Shown piece after piece: positions 9,388-17,572 of a DNA stretch of 64,000 bases; within the stretch, counting starts at the first letter, position 1, and each line of letters opens with the position of its first letter. Made by a program: the position numbers and the translations under genes. The stretch covers positions 1 through 64,000 of the forward strand of contig NZ_VCMV01000021.1 of the NCBI RefSeq assembly GCF_008757455.1. The letters run 5' to 3'. The DNA is from Microvirga brassicacearum. Its GTDB lineage: Bacteria; Pseudomonadota; Alphaproteobacteria; Rhizobiales; Beijerinckiaceae. Under the pieces are notes generated by a model. The model saw only the letters and a program-made list of their open reading frames with translations. It had not been told where the DNA came from and did not search any database.

Positions 9388-10689
9388 ATGATCATGAACA
9401 ACGTCCGAGACAGACTTGAGACCACGTTGGCTCGCCTCGATGCGCGCGCCCGCGACGAGCGCGTTTTCGTGCGCCTTTATCGACAAGAAGCACGAGACGC
9501 CGCGGATGCGGCCGATGCCAGATTGCGGGCCGGCAGCAGTCTTGGACCGTTGGACGGCGCCGTCGTGTCACTGAAGGACCTTCTCGACGTCAAGGGCGAG
9601 CCGACGACGGCTGGTTCGATGGTATTGCGGGACGCCGATCCGGCACCCGAGGACGCAACCGTCGTGACGCGGCTTCGCGAGGCGGGCGCCGTCATTCTCG
9701 GCAAAACCAACATGGTAGAATTTGCGTATTCGGGGCTCGGCATCAACCCGCATTTCGGCACGCCGGGCAACGCGACGGATGCGAGCCGGGTCCCCGGTGG
9801 CTCCTCCTCCGGCGCCGGCGTGACGGTCGCAGAAGGAACCAGCGACATCTCCATCGGCAGCGACACGGGCGGATCGATCCGCATCCCGGCAGCGCTCAAC
9901 GGCGTGGTTGGCTTCAAGCCGACGGCACATCGCGTGCCGCTCAAGGGCGCTTTTCCGCTTTCCTACACTCTCGATTCCCTCGGCCCGCTCGCCCGCTCGG
10001 TTGCCGAATGCGCTGCCGCCGACGCGATCATGGCGGGAGATGCGCCGCTCGCCCTTCGCCCCTACCCGCTCGCGAATCTGCAGATCGGGATCCCCCACGG
10101 ACGATTGTTCGAAGGCGTCGAGCCGATGGTGGCGAGTGCTTTCGCGAAGGTCATGACGGCTTTGTCCAAGGGCGGCTCGCGGATCGTCGATTTCTCGATC
10201 GAACCGTTGCTGCAAGACATGCGCGAGGCGACCGCTGCCGCATCGATCGCGTCGATCGAGGCATCCGCCGTTCATGCGGACTGGATCGACACGCGAGCGG
10301 ACGATATCGATCCGCTGGTGCGAAAATCGATCGTTCGAAGCAGCAGCATTCCCGCACCGACCTATATCAGGATGATCCGGCGCAGAAACGAGCTCGTCGC
10401 CGCGATGAACGAACGCCTCGCCCACATCGATGTGTTGATGCTGCCGACAACCCCGGTGACAGCGCCTGAAATCGCGCCGCTGCTTGAGGATGTCGAACTC
10501 TATCACCGGACAGATTGGCTTCTCCTGCGCAATCCGATGGTGGCCAACTTGTTCGACCTCACCAGCATCACGCTGCCGATCCCCGGCACGGAGCGGCCTG
10601 TCGGCCTGATGCTGATGGCGCGACACGGCGGGGACCGCCGGCTGCTGGAGATTGCCGCGGCTGTCGAGAAACTCCTCGCATCGACGTAG
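9388..10689 (+). CDS. Amidase-signature family amidase
   Basis: 433 aa if the ATG at 9388 is used; 9394 is equally possible and neither has a strong Shine-Dalgarno sequence. The longest ORF (from 9337) adds 17 residues that look like untranslated leader. The Ser-cisSer-Lys catalytic triad is complete: Lys63 in SLKDLLDVKG, the cis-Ser near 139 in PGGSSSGAG, and the nucleophile Ser163 in GSDTGGSIRIPA. It hydrolyses a carboxamide to acid plus ammonia. It is not GatA by context, because gatB and gatC are absent, and it is shorter than most GatA. The physiological amide cannot be told from sequence. It appears monocistronic. Confidence 0.85.
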   Translation: MIMNNVRDRLETTLARLDARARDERVFVRLYRQEARDAADAADARLRAGSSLGPLDGAVVSLKDLLDVKGEPTTAGSMVLRDADPAPEDATVVTRLREAGAVILGKTNMVEFAYSGLGINPHFGTPGNATDASRVPGGSSSGAGVTVAEGTSDISIGSDTGGSIRIPAALNGVVGFKPTAHRVPLKGAFPLSYTLDSLGPLARSVAECAAADAIMAGDAPLALRPYPLANLQIGIPHGRLFEGVEPMVASAFAKVMTALSKGGSRIVDFSIEPLLQDMREATAAASIASIEASAVHADWIDTRADDIDPLVRKSIVRSSSIPAPTYIRMIRRRNELVAAMNERLAHIDVLMLPTTPVTAPEIAPLLEDVELYHRTDWLLLRNPMVANLFDLTSITLPIPGTERPVGLMLMARHGGDRRLLEIAAAVEKLLAST

Positions 10690-10863
10690 CAGAGTTACGA
10701 AGCCGCCGCTTGGACGTTTATCCACCGGCAAGGATTCACATCGGGCGCCGACACCGGTAGAGTGAATCAGGTCACCGTGGAGGTGAGGTCGAGGTGGTCG
10801 TGCCGCAGGCATCCGAACCACCGTCTGCCAGAAAGAGGATGTGTCAGCTCAGGAGAGTTAGCG

Positions 10864-11196
10864 ATGCCGCTTATGACCGAAGCCTTGGACGAAGCCATCG
10901 AGGCGATCGAGGTGATTCTTGGGCAGCTCGAGCGAACACCTGATAGCGAAACGGGTCTCGGAAATCTGCGGGCGCAGATTCTCAGCATCCTGTGGCTGGT
11001 CGAACGGGATCCGGGAATTGAGGCGGCGGCAGACGATCTCTTCAATGCGTCCGCGGCTGTCGTTCGGGTCGTCGACGATGGCGATTCGGGCGTTCGGCAC
11101 AAGCGCATCATGAACGAAGCCAACATGCGTTTCCGCGAGAGGTTGCGCTCGGCAATCCCGAGCCAGCAGGCGCTGAAACTCGGGCTGACGCGATAA
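10864..11196 (+). CDS. Small helical hypothetical protein
   Basis: 110 aa from the ATG at 10864, which has GGAG nine bases upstream; a longer reading from 10762 lacks this support. I do not recognise the family. It is acidic in the N-terminal half (MTEALDEAIEAIEVILGQLE) and looks all-helical, with no signal peptide, membrane segment or cysteine. The basic C-terminus (RFRERLRSAIP) could contact nucleic acid or a partner. It lies between an amidase (same strand, 174 nt upstream) and a universal stress protein (convergent). The codon use matches its neighbours, so it is probably a real gene. Confidence 0.65.
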   Translation: MPLMTEALDEAIEAIEVILGQLERTPDSETGLGNLRAQILSILWLVERDPGIEAAADDLFNASAAVVRVVDDGDSGVRHKRIMNEANMRFRERLRSAIPSQQALKLGLTR

Positions 11197-11263
11197 CGGT
11201 GAATTTAGCCGGCGACCGAGGGGAATAGCCGGCGCGGGGGATGCCGGCCAGCCGAGTCCGAGT

Positions 11264-12082
11264 CTAATGCGCCATCATCACCGGGAGCGTCATGGAATGC
11301 AGCACATTATGGGTCGTGCCGCCGAGGATGATTTCGCGCAGCCGCGAATGCCCATAGGCTCCCATCACCAGGAGGTCGGCATCCACATCTGCGGCGTAGG
11401 ACAGCAGCGTACTGGCGATATCCATGTCGCTCGCGATGTGTTTCGCTTCGGCCCCGATTGCGTGACGTTTCAAGTGCTGCACCAGCTTCTCGCTTGAGCG
11501 ACGCCTGAATTCAGTTTCGTTCCTGTCCACTGTCAGGACCTCGACGGTCCCCGCGAGCGCAAGAAGCGGCAAGGCATCTCCGGCCGCGCGCGCAACTGTC
11601 GGCCCGGCATCCCACGCAATGAGAACCGTGTTGAGCTGCGGACGCACGGCAATATACGGCACGATCAGCACAGGCCGACCTGACTCGAACAGGACCGATT
11701 CGATCGTCGAGGATGTATCAACGCCGTCAGGGTCCGGCTGCCGCAGAATCGTGAGGTCGTAGTACCGCGCCAGTCGCCCGGCGTCCCGATCCGCGTCTCC
11801 TGTGGACGTCTTCCAAGCCAGCGTTTCGACGGACAGGCCCCGAAACTTGGCGGTTTCCGCAACACCCTGAAGCACGCTCGCCGCTTCCTGAGAGGCTTCA
11901 TCCCGGATGCGGTCGAGCCAGGTTTGGGGCAATTCCAGCGAAACGTGCAGTGGCACGTCAGGCTCGATCACGAGGGCAGATGCGGTCAACGTGGCGCCGC
12001 AAGTCTCCGCGAGCCAAAAGGCATAGGGTGCGCTCGCTTCCGTGCCTCGACCGACGATGTTCAGCAAGTCCTTGATGGCCAT
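11264..12082 (-). CDS. Tandem-domain universal stress protein
   Basis: 272 aa, two UspA domains (about 1-140 and 150-272). The second has the ATP-binding motif G-x2-G-x9-G-(S/T) in GAYGHSRLREIILGGTT, and the first is degenerate, as in UspE-like tandem proteins. AGGAG sits seven bases before the ATG. Members bind ATP and support survival under starvation or stress; the exact partner is unknown. It is monocistronic and convergent with the small hypothetical gene. Confidence 0.87.
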   Translation of the reverse strand: MAIKDLLNIVGRGTEASAPYAFWLAETCGATLTASALVIEPDVPLHVSLELPQTWLDRIRDEASQEAASVLQGVAETAKFRGLSVETLAWKTSTGDADRDAGRLARYYDLTILRQPDPDGVDTSSTIESVLFESGRPVLIVPYIAVRPQLNTVLIAWDAGPTVARAAGDALPLLALAGTVEVLTVDRNETEFRRRSSEKLVQHLKRHAIGAEAKHIASDMDIASTLLSYAADVDADLLVMGAYGHSRLREIILGGTTHNVLHSMTLPVMMAH

Positions 12083-12336
12083 GACGATCTCCTGTCAGGC
12101 TCGACGCGTCCTCTGTTCCGTCGCCGCGCCGATTCGGCTCATCGGTGACACAAAATTCGGTCTTTGTAGTGGTGGCGCCGTTCCGGCCGCCCCGAAATCA
12201 GGCTCCCCTCCCGACAATTGTCGGTTTCTCATGGCGGGTGTAGCATTCACCGGTGATCCAGCAGCCGCGCGTCCCGACGGCCGCCTGTCAAGCGCCGTCC
12301 TTCCCGCGCAGGTTTAGGCGCGCCAGGAGGTTCACC

Positions 12337-12807
12337 ATGGCCATCGCACCCAGACTACAACGATTTCTAGCCGACCAAGGCGTCCAGTATGACGTGGTCG
12401 CGCACGAGCCGACGATGTCGTCCCTCGGCACCGCGCACGCGGGGCATATACCCGAAGATCGCCTGGCAAAGGGCGTCGTTCTCAGCGATGGCGATCGTTA
12501 TATGATGGCAGTGTTGCCCGCATCCCACCACCTGAGGCTGTCTGACCTGCGGGTGGAACTCGGGCAGGAGGTCCATTTGGCGAGCGAGGCGGAAGTGGAA
12601 GAGATTTTCACCGACTGCGTCCGTGGCGCAATCCCGCCCGTGGGTGAATGCTATGGGCTCGACGTGATCATCGACAACAGCCTGAACGAACACTCGGACT
12701 TCTATATCGAAGGCGGTGATCACACGACGCTTGTCCACATGACAGGGTCGGAATTTGCCCGGTTGAACCCGCAGGCGCAGCACGGCTCGTTCAGCGCGCG
12801 CCAATGA
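12337..12807 (+). CDS. YbaK/ProX-domain aminoacyl-tRNA deacylase-like protein
   Basis: 156 aa from the ATG at 12337, preceded by a perfect AGGAGG; the ORF extends upstream to a GTG without support. The YbaK fold shows in the N-terminal VVAHEP..., the central KGVVLSDGDRYMMAVLPASH segment (the lysine is the conserved substrate-contacting residue of the family) and in GAIPPVGECYGLDVIIDNSL. Family members hydrolyse mischarged Cys/Ala-tRNA in trans. The C-terminal HMTGSEFARLNP is typical of the alphaproteobacterial subgroup whose substrate is not established. Confidence 0.82.
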   Translation: MAIAPRLQRFLADQGVQYDVVAHEPTMSSLGTAHAGHIPEDRLAKGVVLSDGDRYMMAVLPASHHLRLSDLRVELGQEVHLASEAEVEEIFTDCVRGAIPPVGECYGLDVIIDNSLNEHSDFYIEGGDHTTLVHMTGSEFARLNPQAQHGSFSARQ

Positions 12808-13040
12808 GGCGGACGTAGGCGGCGGTAGGCGAGGTAGACGGAGTTCGGCGGCCTCACGCTCCGGCTTGGCCGAGTCCCCGCGTGACAAGCGCGCGAGCCG
12901 CTACCGCGTTCGTCGAGCCGGATCGCGACGATCCTCAGCGCACGAAGTGCTGCGGTCCCCCAGGCAATTACAGCAGAGAGCGTCCGGCAGACCGTCGGAC
13001 TGCCGGCGGCGGGAAGCGCCGATCGGGCAGAGGCGCGCAA

Positions 13041-13070
13041 TCTCAAGCCGCCCCGAGGGGCGGCTTGAGA
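13041..13070. terminator. Perfect 14-bp inverted repeat between convergent genes
   Basis: TCTCAAGCCGCCCC and its exact complement flank a 2-nt centre (GA). It sits between the convergent ybaK-like gene and cspA, so it could end transcription from both sides. There is no clear T-run on either strand, so it may instead be an RNA-stabilising hairpin. Confidence 0.55.
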
Positions 13071-13104
13071 GCGAGGCGCCAGGGTGCTGGCGCCCGCAGA
13101 TTAA

Positions 13105-13314
13105 TCAGGCTGATTGCAAATTGGTGGCGGATTCTTTGCCGGACCGGCGGTCCTGCTCGACCTCATAGGAGATCTTCTGTCCCTCGACCAAACCGCGCAT
13201 GCCGGCGCGTTCCAGAGCGCTGACGTGCACGAACACGTCCTTGCCGCCTGTGTCGGGCTGGATAAATCCGTAACCCTTTTGGTCGTTATACCACTTCACC
13301 GTACCAGTAGCCAT
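13105..13314 (-). CDS. Cold-shock protein (CspA family)
   Basis: 69 aa single cold-shock domain. The RNA-binding motifs RNP1 (KGYGFIQ) and RNP2 (DVFVHVS) and the N-terminal GTVKWYN are all present. It binds single-stranded RNA or DNA as a chaperone. The C-terminus (DRRSGKESATNLQ) is standard for alphaproteobacterial CspA. The upstream gap of 607 nt leaves room for the long structured leader known from cold-shock genes. Confidence 0.95.
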   Translation of the reverse strand: MATGTVKWYNDQKGYGFIQPDTGGKDVFVHVSALERAGMRGLVEGQKISYEVEQDRRSGKESATNLQSA

Positions 13315-13921
13315 TTGATGTCTCTAAGCCCTTATTTATGCGTGACGCGCTATACCGTGCAGTGTTTGGCATTCAGGTCAAGAGTAGAACACTCCGATTG
13401 GCGTCATTCTCGCGTGTTCCGGGCGGCTGGCATGTGCGAGGGGACGCCAGCTGGTCGAACCCCTCGCCTGAAGCGAACCATGGTGGTTTTGGCGCCGTCG
13501 TGCGGAATCGGCCGGGTTGCTGGCGCCCGGGAGCATGGAATTCCCGCGGGTCGCCCTGTGCAGGTGGGCCTCCCGCCCCCTCTCCCTCGCTCCCTTCCGG
13601 AAAGCCACAGCCGGCAACTCGTGGGAACACCAGTTGGGAAAGAACGGGGAGTGTCGTTGAAGTCATTTTTTCTCTCATGGACTGTTATTTCAATGAGGAT
13701 CTTGTTGGGTTGATGCCCGGCAAGCGGTATTGCTTCTTGTCCCGCAGCCCCTTCGTTCGTTTCCCCAAGAAAAGGTGAAGATGGCCAAGCCGGAACGGCA
13801 GGCGTGTTTCTCCGAGGTTTAATTCCGGCTTTAATTGAAAAGACAGCTGAACAACGGCTTGACCGCATGCGATGATTGGAAGATGTAGAATTCTTGGCCC
13901 GAAGATGAACTTGGAAATACG
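13315..13921. other. 607-nt divergent intergenic region between cspA and mucR
   Basis: Open frames exist on both strands here, but they lack ribosome sites and recognisable domains and overlap each other, so I call no gene. The region probably holds the cspA promoter and long leader on the left and the mucR promoter on the right. The AT-rich segment at about 13800-13920 is the likelier mucR promoter. No convincing -35/-10 pair could be fixed by eye. Confidence 0.5.
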
Positions 13922-14425
13922 ATGAACGTACTCGAACCGCAGATGCCCGACCTCACGGAACTGACCGCCGACATTGTTTCAGCCTACGTGGCAAACAATT
14001 CTGTGGCGCGCGGCGATCTCGCCGAAGTCATCCTGTCCGTCTACGGGGCCCTTCATAATCTTACGGCGCCGGCACAGCCCGCTCCGCCCAAGCAAGAGCC
14101 GGCTGTCGCCATCCGCAAATCAGTGACCCCCGACTTCATCTTCAGCCTTGAGGATGGCAAACCTTACAAGACCCTGAAGCGTCATCTTGGGATCCTCGGA
14201 ATGACCCCCGCGCAGTACCGCGAGAAATGGGGCCTCCACTCCGATTATCCGATGGTCGCGGCAAACTATGCCAAACGCCGGTCGGATCTCGCAAAGAGCC
14301 TCGGTCTCGGACAAATCCGCAAGAAGGCCGCCGCCCCCAAAGCCTCCACGCCGGACAGCGTGAGCAGCCCTGCCGCAAAGGCCAAGGGCCGCCCTGCCGC
14401 CAAGAAGGCGAAAGCCAAGGCGTAA
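13922..14425 (+). CDS. mucR: Ros/MucR-family transcriptional regulator lacking zinc ligands
   Basis: 167 aa. The N-terminal helical region (LTADIVSAYVANNSV, EVILSVYGAL) is the MucR oligomerisation part. The DNA-binding domain (LEDGKPYKTLKRHLGILGMTPAQYREKWGL, split here only for naming) is followed by DYPMVAANYAKRRSDLAKSLGLG. In Ros the zinc is held by Cys, Asp, His, His. Here the Cys position is Ser (FSLEDG), the Asp and the KRHL His remain, and the second His is gone (KRHLGILG). That resembles the zinc-free Ros homologues described from Mesorhizobium. The tail is Lys/Ala/Pro-rich with a GRP motif (KAKGRPAAKKAK), like a histone H1 or AT-hook tail. MucR proteins bind AT-rich DNA as H-NS-like global regulators. 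Confidence 0.88.
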   Translation: MNVLEPQMPDLTELTADIVSAYVANNSVARGDLAEVILSVYGALHNLTAPAQPAPPKQEPAVAIRKSVTPDFIFSLEDGKPYKTLKRHLGILGMTPAQYREKWGLHSDYPMVAANYAKRRSDLAKSLGLGQIRKKAAAPKASTPDSVSSPAAKAKGRPAAKKAKAKA

Positions 14426-14490
14426 CGGCGAGGATGACCCGGGGCACGATCCTCCTGGGTCGCCTCTCCGTGAGCGGTCGCGAATTCTTG

Positions 14491-14526
14491 AAAACCCGGT
14501 TCGTCCAATAGGCCGAGCCGGGTTTT
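14491..14526. terminator. Bidirectional terminator between mucR and the ecfG-type gene
   Basis: AAAACCCGG (14491-14499) pairs with CCGGGTTTT (14518-14526), and the stem can extend inward through TTCG/CGAG with one G-U. The A/T ends give a U-tract on both strands, which suits the convergent gene pair. Confidence 0.8.
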
Positions 14527-14565
14527 CTTATGTTGGGCGGCCGGAACTTGAGTCGACGGCGGATC

Positions 14566-15444
14566 CTACGCGCTTGCCTCCGACGGCCCAGACGCTCCGT
14601 CCTCGACCAGGCCCATCAGAACCGCGAGCCGGGTGCGCGCCCGGTTGACCCGGCTCTTCACGGTCCCCACGGCGCAATCGAGAGCCTCGGCCGCCTCCTC
14701 GTAGGTCAGCCCGTCCGCACCCACCAGCATGATGGCTGCGCGCTGCTCCGATGAAAGTTGTGCGAGGGCGGATTCGAGATCCTTGATTGCCAGCCTGTCG
14801 TCCTGATCCGGAATGGTGACCAGGGTGGCGGCATGGTAGCCGTCGGCATCCTCCACCTCGCGGCCTTTCGATCGGTGAGAGGTGAAAAAACTGTTCCGGA
14901 GGATCGTGAAGAGCCACGCCTGCATATTGGTGCCTTCTTCGAACCCTTCTCGGCGGCTGAGCGCTCTCAGGACCGTGTCCTGAACCAGATCTTCCGCCCG
15001 ATCGGCGTTTCGTGTCAGCGAGATCGCAAACGCTCGCAGCGACGGGATGCTGGTCATGATGCCGTCGATAAAGACCTGGCTGACCGGCTCCTGATGGGCG
15101 CGAATGATCTGACTTGTTCTGGCGATCAGTTGAGCAAGGTGTCGTGGCACGCGCTGGTCCGACGGGTCGCCGTAAACGGCGCGCAGCGCCTCGCCGAGGT
15201 GGTCCTGCACATACCGACTTAAGGAACCAAGCCTTATGGCGGGAAAGTCCGTGTCGCTCGTCATGATCGTGGATCCGAGTTCTCTACAAAGGTTCTTCGC
15301 CGTGATCGCCGCGCCGCGACAGCTGCCGTCCTTGGCTCGGGTCAGCCCCCGCAACCCTGACAGTAATTTAGGTTTATGTGACCACGTTGAAAAGATTCCA
15401 ATGAGTTTCTCACTTAAAGTCTCGAGCCCGTTGGTCGTCTGCAT
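14566..15444 (-). CDS. NepR-like anti-sigma domain fused in frame to an EcfG-type ECF sigma factor
   Basis: 292 aa from the ATG at 15444, which has GGGAG four bases upstream; an ATG at 15264 (233 aa) would start at the conserved part. The region about 15235-15110 reads like NepR (LGEALRAVYGD, then QRVPRHLAQLI; the family pattern is IGxxLRAxYDDVxxQxVPDRFxDLL). The region from about 15057 is an EcfG sigma factor: sigma2 (IPSLRAFAISL, RAEDLVQDTVLRAL), the hallmark REVEDADG linker, and sigma4 (LSSEQRAAIMLVGADGLTYEEAAE, AVGTVKSRVNRAR). In other Alphaproteobacteria NepR and EcfG are separate, often overlapping genes of the PhyR-NepR-EcfG partner switch. Here no stop separates them. Internal initiation at 15057 is possible, but the ribosome site there is weak. 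No PhyR gene is visible. Confidence 0.8.
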   Translation of the reverse strand: MQTTNGLETLSEKLIGIFSTWSHKPKLLSGLRGLTRAKDGSCRGAAITAKNLCRELGSTIMTSDTDFPAIRLGSLSRYVQDHLGEALRAVYGDPSDQRVPRHLAQLIARTSQIIRAHQEPVSQVFIDGIMTSIPSLRAFAISLTRNADRAEDLVQDTVLRALSRREGFEEGTNMQAWLFTILRNSFFTSHRSKGREVEDADGYHAATLVTIPDQDDRLAIKDLESALAQLSSEQRAAIMLVGADGLTYEEAAEALDCAVGTVKSRVNRARTRLAVLMGLVEDGASGPSEASA

Positions 15445-15656
15445 GCTGCTCCCGCGGTCCCTCTCGTGAGGCATTCACGGCGAGCGCAATTCGTAGAGTA
15501 TCGATGATGCGGGCTGATCCATCGATTAATAGTATGTTCATGTGCTGTTAATGTAATCGGGTTCTGATTCCGCTAAGGAAGCAAAGCTGATCTGAACCTT
15601 TTGGGAGCCACGTTGTTCTGTCTCTCGGAATATGTCTGTTCCGCTAGGAGACGAAC

Positions 15657-16064
15657 ATGTCGAAGAAACTTCTCATGGCTGTTACGGTTGCTTGCGTTGC
15701 CTCAACGGGTGCTTTTGCGCAATCGGGTGGCGGCGTCGCCGCAGGTGCAACGACCGGCGCGGTCGGCGGAGCGGTCATTGGCGGACCGATAGGCGCTGCA
15801 GTCGGCGGCGTCGCCGGTGCGATCGTCGGCGGGATCGCCGATCAGCAGCAGCCGCAGTTCCGTCAATACGTGGTGACGCAGAGGCCCGCGTCCTATGCCT
15901 ATACCAACGAGGTGAGCGTCGGTACGGTGCTGCCTGCGGATGGCGTGACCTATTACGAGGTTCCGGCCGAATACAACGTGCAGGGCTACCGCTACACCGT
16001 CGTGAACGACACACCGGTTCTCGTCGAACCGGGGACGCGCCGGATCGTTCAGATCATTCCATAA
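15657..16064 (+). CDS. DUF1236 exported protein with glycine-zipper
   Basis: 135 aa. A Sec signal peptide (MSKKLLMAVTVACVASTGAFA) is followed by a Gly/Ala-rich glycine zipper at about 25-62 (GAVGGAVIGGPIGAAVGG) and a C-terminal DUF1236 domain (YRYTVVNDTPVLVEPGTRRIV). AGGAG lies six bases before the ATG. The product is periplasmic or outer-membrane-associated; the zipper could insert into membrane. DUF1236 has no assigned function and is common in Rhizobiales, often in stress-induced genes. It is divergent from the NepR-EcfG gene. Confidence 0.85.
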   Translation: MSKKLLMAVTVACVASTGAFAQSGGGVAAGATTGAVGGAVIGGPIGAAVGGVAGAIVGGIADQQQPQFRQYVVTQRPASYAYTNEVSVGTVLPADGVTYYEVPAEYNVQGYRYTVVNDTPVLVEPGTRRIVQIIP

Positions 16065-16074
16065 TCAGAAGCCT

Positions 16075-16111
16075 CATCGTGTCCGCCGCGTCGGCGGAGG
16101 CGGACACGATG
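16075..16111 (+). terminator. Hairpin terminator after the DUF1236 gene
   Basis: A 13-bp perfect stem (CATCGTGTCCGCC and complement) with an 11-nt loop begins 11 nt after the stop codon. No long T-run follows, so termination efficiency is uncertain. Confidence 0.6.
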
Positions 16112-16194
16112 ACATCCTATCCGATCACCTTGCGGCCGACGCTTCTTGTGGGGAGTCTTATGCTCGTGATACTCCCGGGGTCATCGCCCGCCGG

Positions 16195-17265
16195 ATGCAG
16201 TCCTCGATCATGACCACCACCCCGCACACAATTTTCATCACCTCCTTTCTCGAGAACGAGCATGTCGAGCGCATTCGAGCCGTGGCGCCTGACCGCGTCG
16301 AGGTGATTTTCGAGCCCGATCTTCTTCCGCCGGCGCGCTATCTCGGAGATCACGAGGGAGATGAGAGCTTCCGACGCACGAGCGAGCAGGAAAGCCGTTG
16401 GCGTGACCGGCTTTCAAGGGCCACCATCCTGTGGGATTTTCCGGCAGGCTCCGAGACCGAGCGCGGCCTGGCACTCGCGCCGAATGTCGGATGGGTGCAG
16501 ACCACAAGTTCGGGGGTCGGACAGCGCGTTCATGCACTCGGACTTGCCGACAGCGATCTGATCGTCACGACCGCCCGTGGCGTTCATGCGGATGCGCTTA
16601 CCGAATTCGTCTTCCTCATTCTCCTGGGCCACACGAAGAATCTGCCGCGGCTGCTGCGCGACCAGACACAAAAGCGTTGGGATCGTTATTGCGGCGGAGA
16701 GCTATCCGGCAAGACGATTACGGTTGTTGGGGCCGGTCAGATCGGCGCGCGCATCGGCGCGATCGCGCGCGCGTTCCAAATGAAAGTGATTGCCGTCGTC
16801 AATCGACCATCACCGGACCGTCGGGGCGAATTGTTCGCCGATGACGTGGTGGGTCAATCGGACCTGCAAGGCGCTGTGGCGCAGGCTGACTACGTCGTGC
16901 TCTCGACACCCCACACCCCCCTGACCGATCGGATGATCGACCGGGATGTGATCTCGGCCATGAAACGCGGGGTCGTTCTGGTCAACATCGCCCGGGGCCG
17001 GGTCGTGGATGAAAAGGCGATGATCGACGCCCTGAAAGACGGACGGATCGGATTTGCCGGCCTCGACGTCACCACCGTTGAACCGTTGCCACCGGATTCA
17101 CCCCTCTGGACCCTTCCGAACGTCCTGATCAGCCCCCATTCCGCCAGCACAGCGCCGAGCGAGAACCGGAAGATCACCGACATTTTCTGCAGGAATATCG
17201 CACATTATGTGGATGGCGACCTCGAGCGGATGATCAACCTGCTCGACAAGCCGCGCATGTATTGA
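16195..17265 (+). CDS. D-2-hydroxyacid dehydrogenase (NAD-dependent)
   Basis: 356 aa; an ATG at 16210 is an equally good start, as neither has a clear ribosome site. The Rossmann motif VVGAGQIGARIG follows about 165 residues of split substrate domain. The catalytic Arg is in VNIARGRVV, the Glu in TTVEPLPPDSPLW and the His in LISPHSAS, all in the spacing of the formate/glycerate/phosphoglycerate dehydrogenase family. It reduces a 2-keto acid to the D-hydroxy acid or the reverse. The GhrA/GhrB-like organisation suggests glyoxylate or hydroxypyruvate as possible substrates, but specificity cannot be read. It is cytoplasmic and seems monocistronic. Confidence 0.87.
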   Translation: MQSSIMTTTPHTIFITSFLENEHVERIRAVAPDRVEVIFEPDLLPPARYLGDHEGDESFRRTSEQESRWRDRLSRATILWDFPAGSETERGLALAPNVGWVQTTSSGVGQRVHALGLADSDLIVTTARGVHADALTEFVFLILLGHTKNLPRLLRDQTQKRWDRYCGGELSGKTITVVGAGQIGARIGAIARAFQMKVIAVVNRPSPDRRGELFADDVVGQSDLQGAVAQADYVVLSTPHTPLTDRMIDRDVISAMKRGVVLVNIARGRVVDEKAMIDALKDGRIGFAGLDVTTVEPLPPDSPLWTLPNVLISPHSASTAPSENRKITDIFCRNIAHYVDGDLERMINLLDKPRMY

Positions 17266-17424
17266 AGGCTAGGCGAACACTCAAAAACGCGTATTCGCGT
17301 ATCGTCCGGACTTTCGCCGGTTCTGTGCTGCGAAGCCGACGGACGAGCACAGTGGCGAAAAAAGGGGCAGCGGTGCTGTCCTTCTCATCTTGCAAAAGCA
17401 TTGCCCGAAAACTACCTATTGGCC

Positions 17425-17514
17425 TGCAGCACGGCGATTGGCGTCGCGGTGCTGTTGCCCTTCTTGGGCGTTTCCTCCCTAAACTTCGGGCCGCTCGCAA
17501 GGGCGGCCTTTTTT
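17425..17514 (+). ncRNA. Candidate alpha-r8 (MmgR/suhB-type) trans-acting small RNA
   Basis: No ORF explains this conserved-looking block. It has a hairpin (CAGCAC 17427-17432 with GTGCTG 17449-17454, inner GCGA/TCGC), a small GCCC/GGGC hairpin, the unpaired core TTTCCTCCCT at 17471-17480, then a G/C-rich terminator with six T. From memory, the alpha-r8 family of Rhizobiales (MmgR in Sinorhizobium, Rfam suhB) has exactly a UUUCCUCCCU core, an anti-Shine-Dalgarno sequence, ahead of a Rho-independent terminator. The true 5' end is not known; I placed it at the first hairpin. Confidence 0.65.
17489..17514 (+). terminator. Rho-independent terminator of the sRNA
   Basis: GGCCGC (17489-17494) pairs with GCGGCC (17503-17508) around an 8-nt loop and is followed directly by TTTTTT. 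This is the clearest intrinsic terminator in the window. Confidence 0.8.
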
Positions 17515-17572
17515 CTGGCGGGGCTGCGCCGTCCGAAAATGAGGCGGCAAGGCCAAGGCACCTTATCCAAGT

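Noticed and set aside
9568-10821. 417-aa minus-strand open frame
   Set aside because: Antisense to the amidase, whose catalytic triad is complete; the antisense translation is His/Arg-rich and has no domain.
13338-13778. 146-aa plus-strand frame in the cspA-mucR gap, plus overlapping frames on the other strand
   Set aside because: No ribosome site, no domain, several mutually overlapping frames of similar length; better explained as non-coding leader sequence.
16081-16180. EcfG-type promoter (GGAAC-N16/17-CGTT) near the stress genes
   Set aside because: I looked for it upstream of the DUF1236, NepR-EcfG and universal-stress genes and found only partial matches with wrong spacing.
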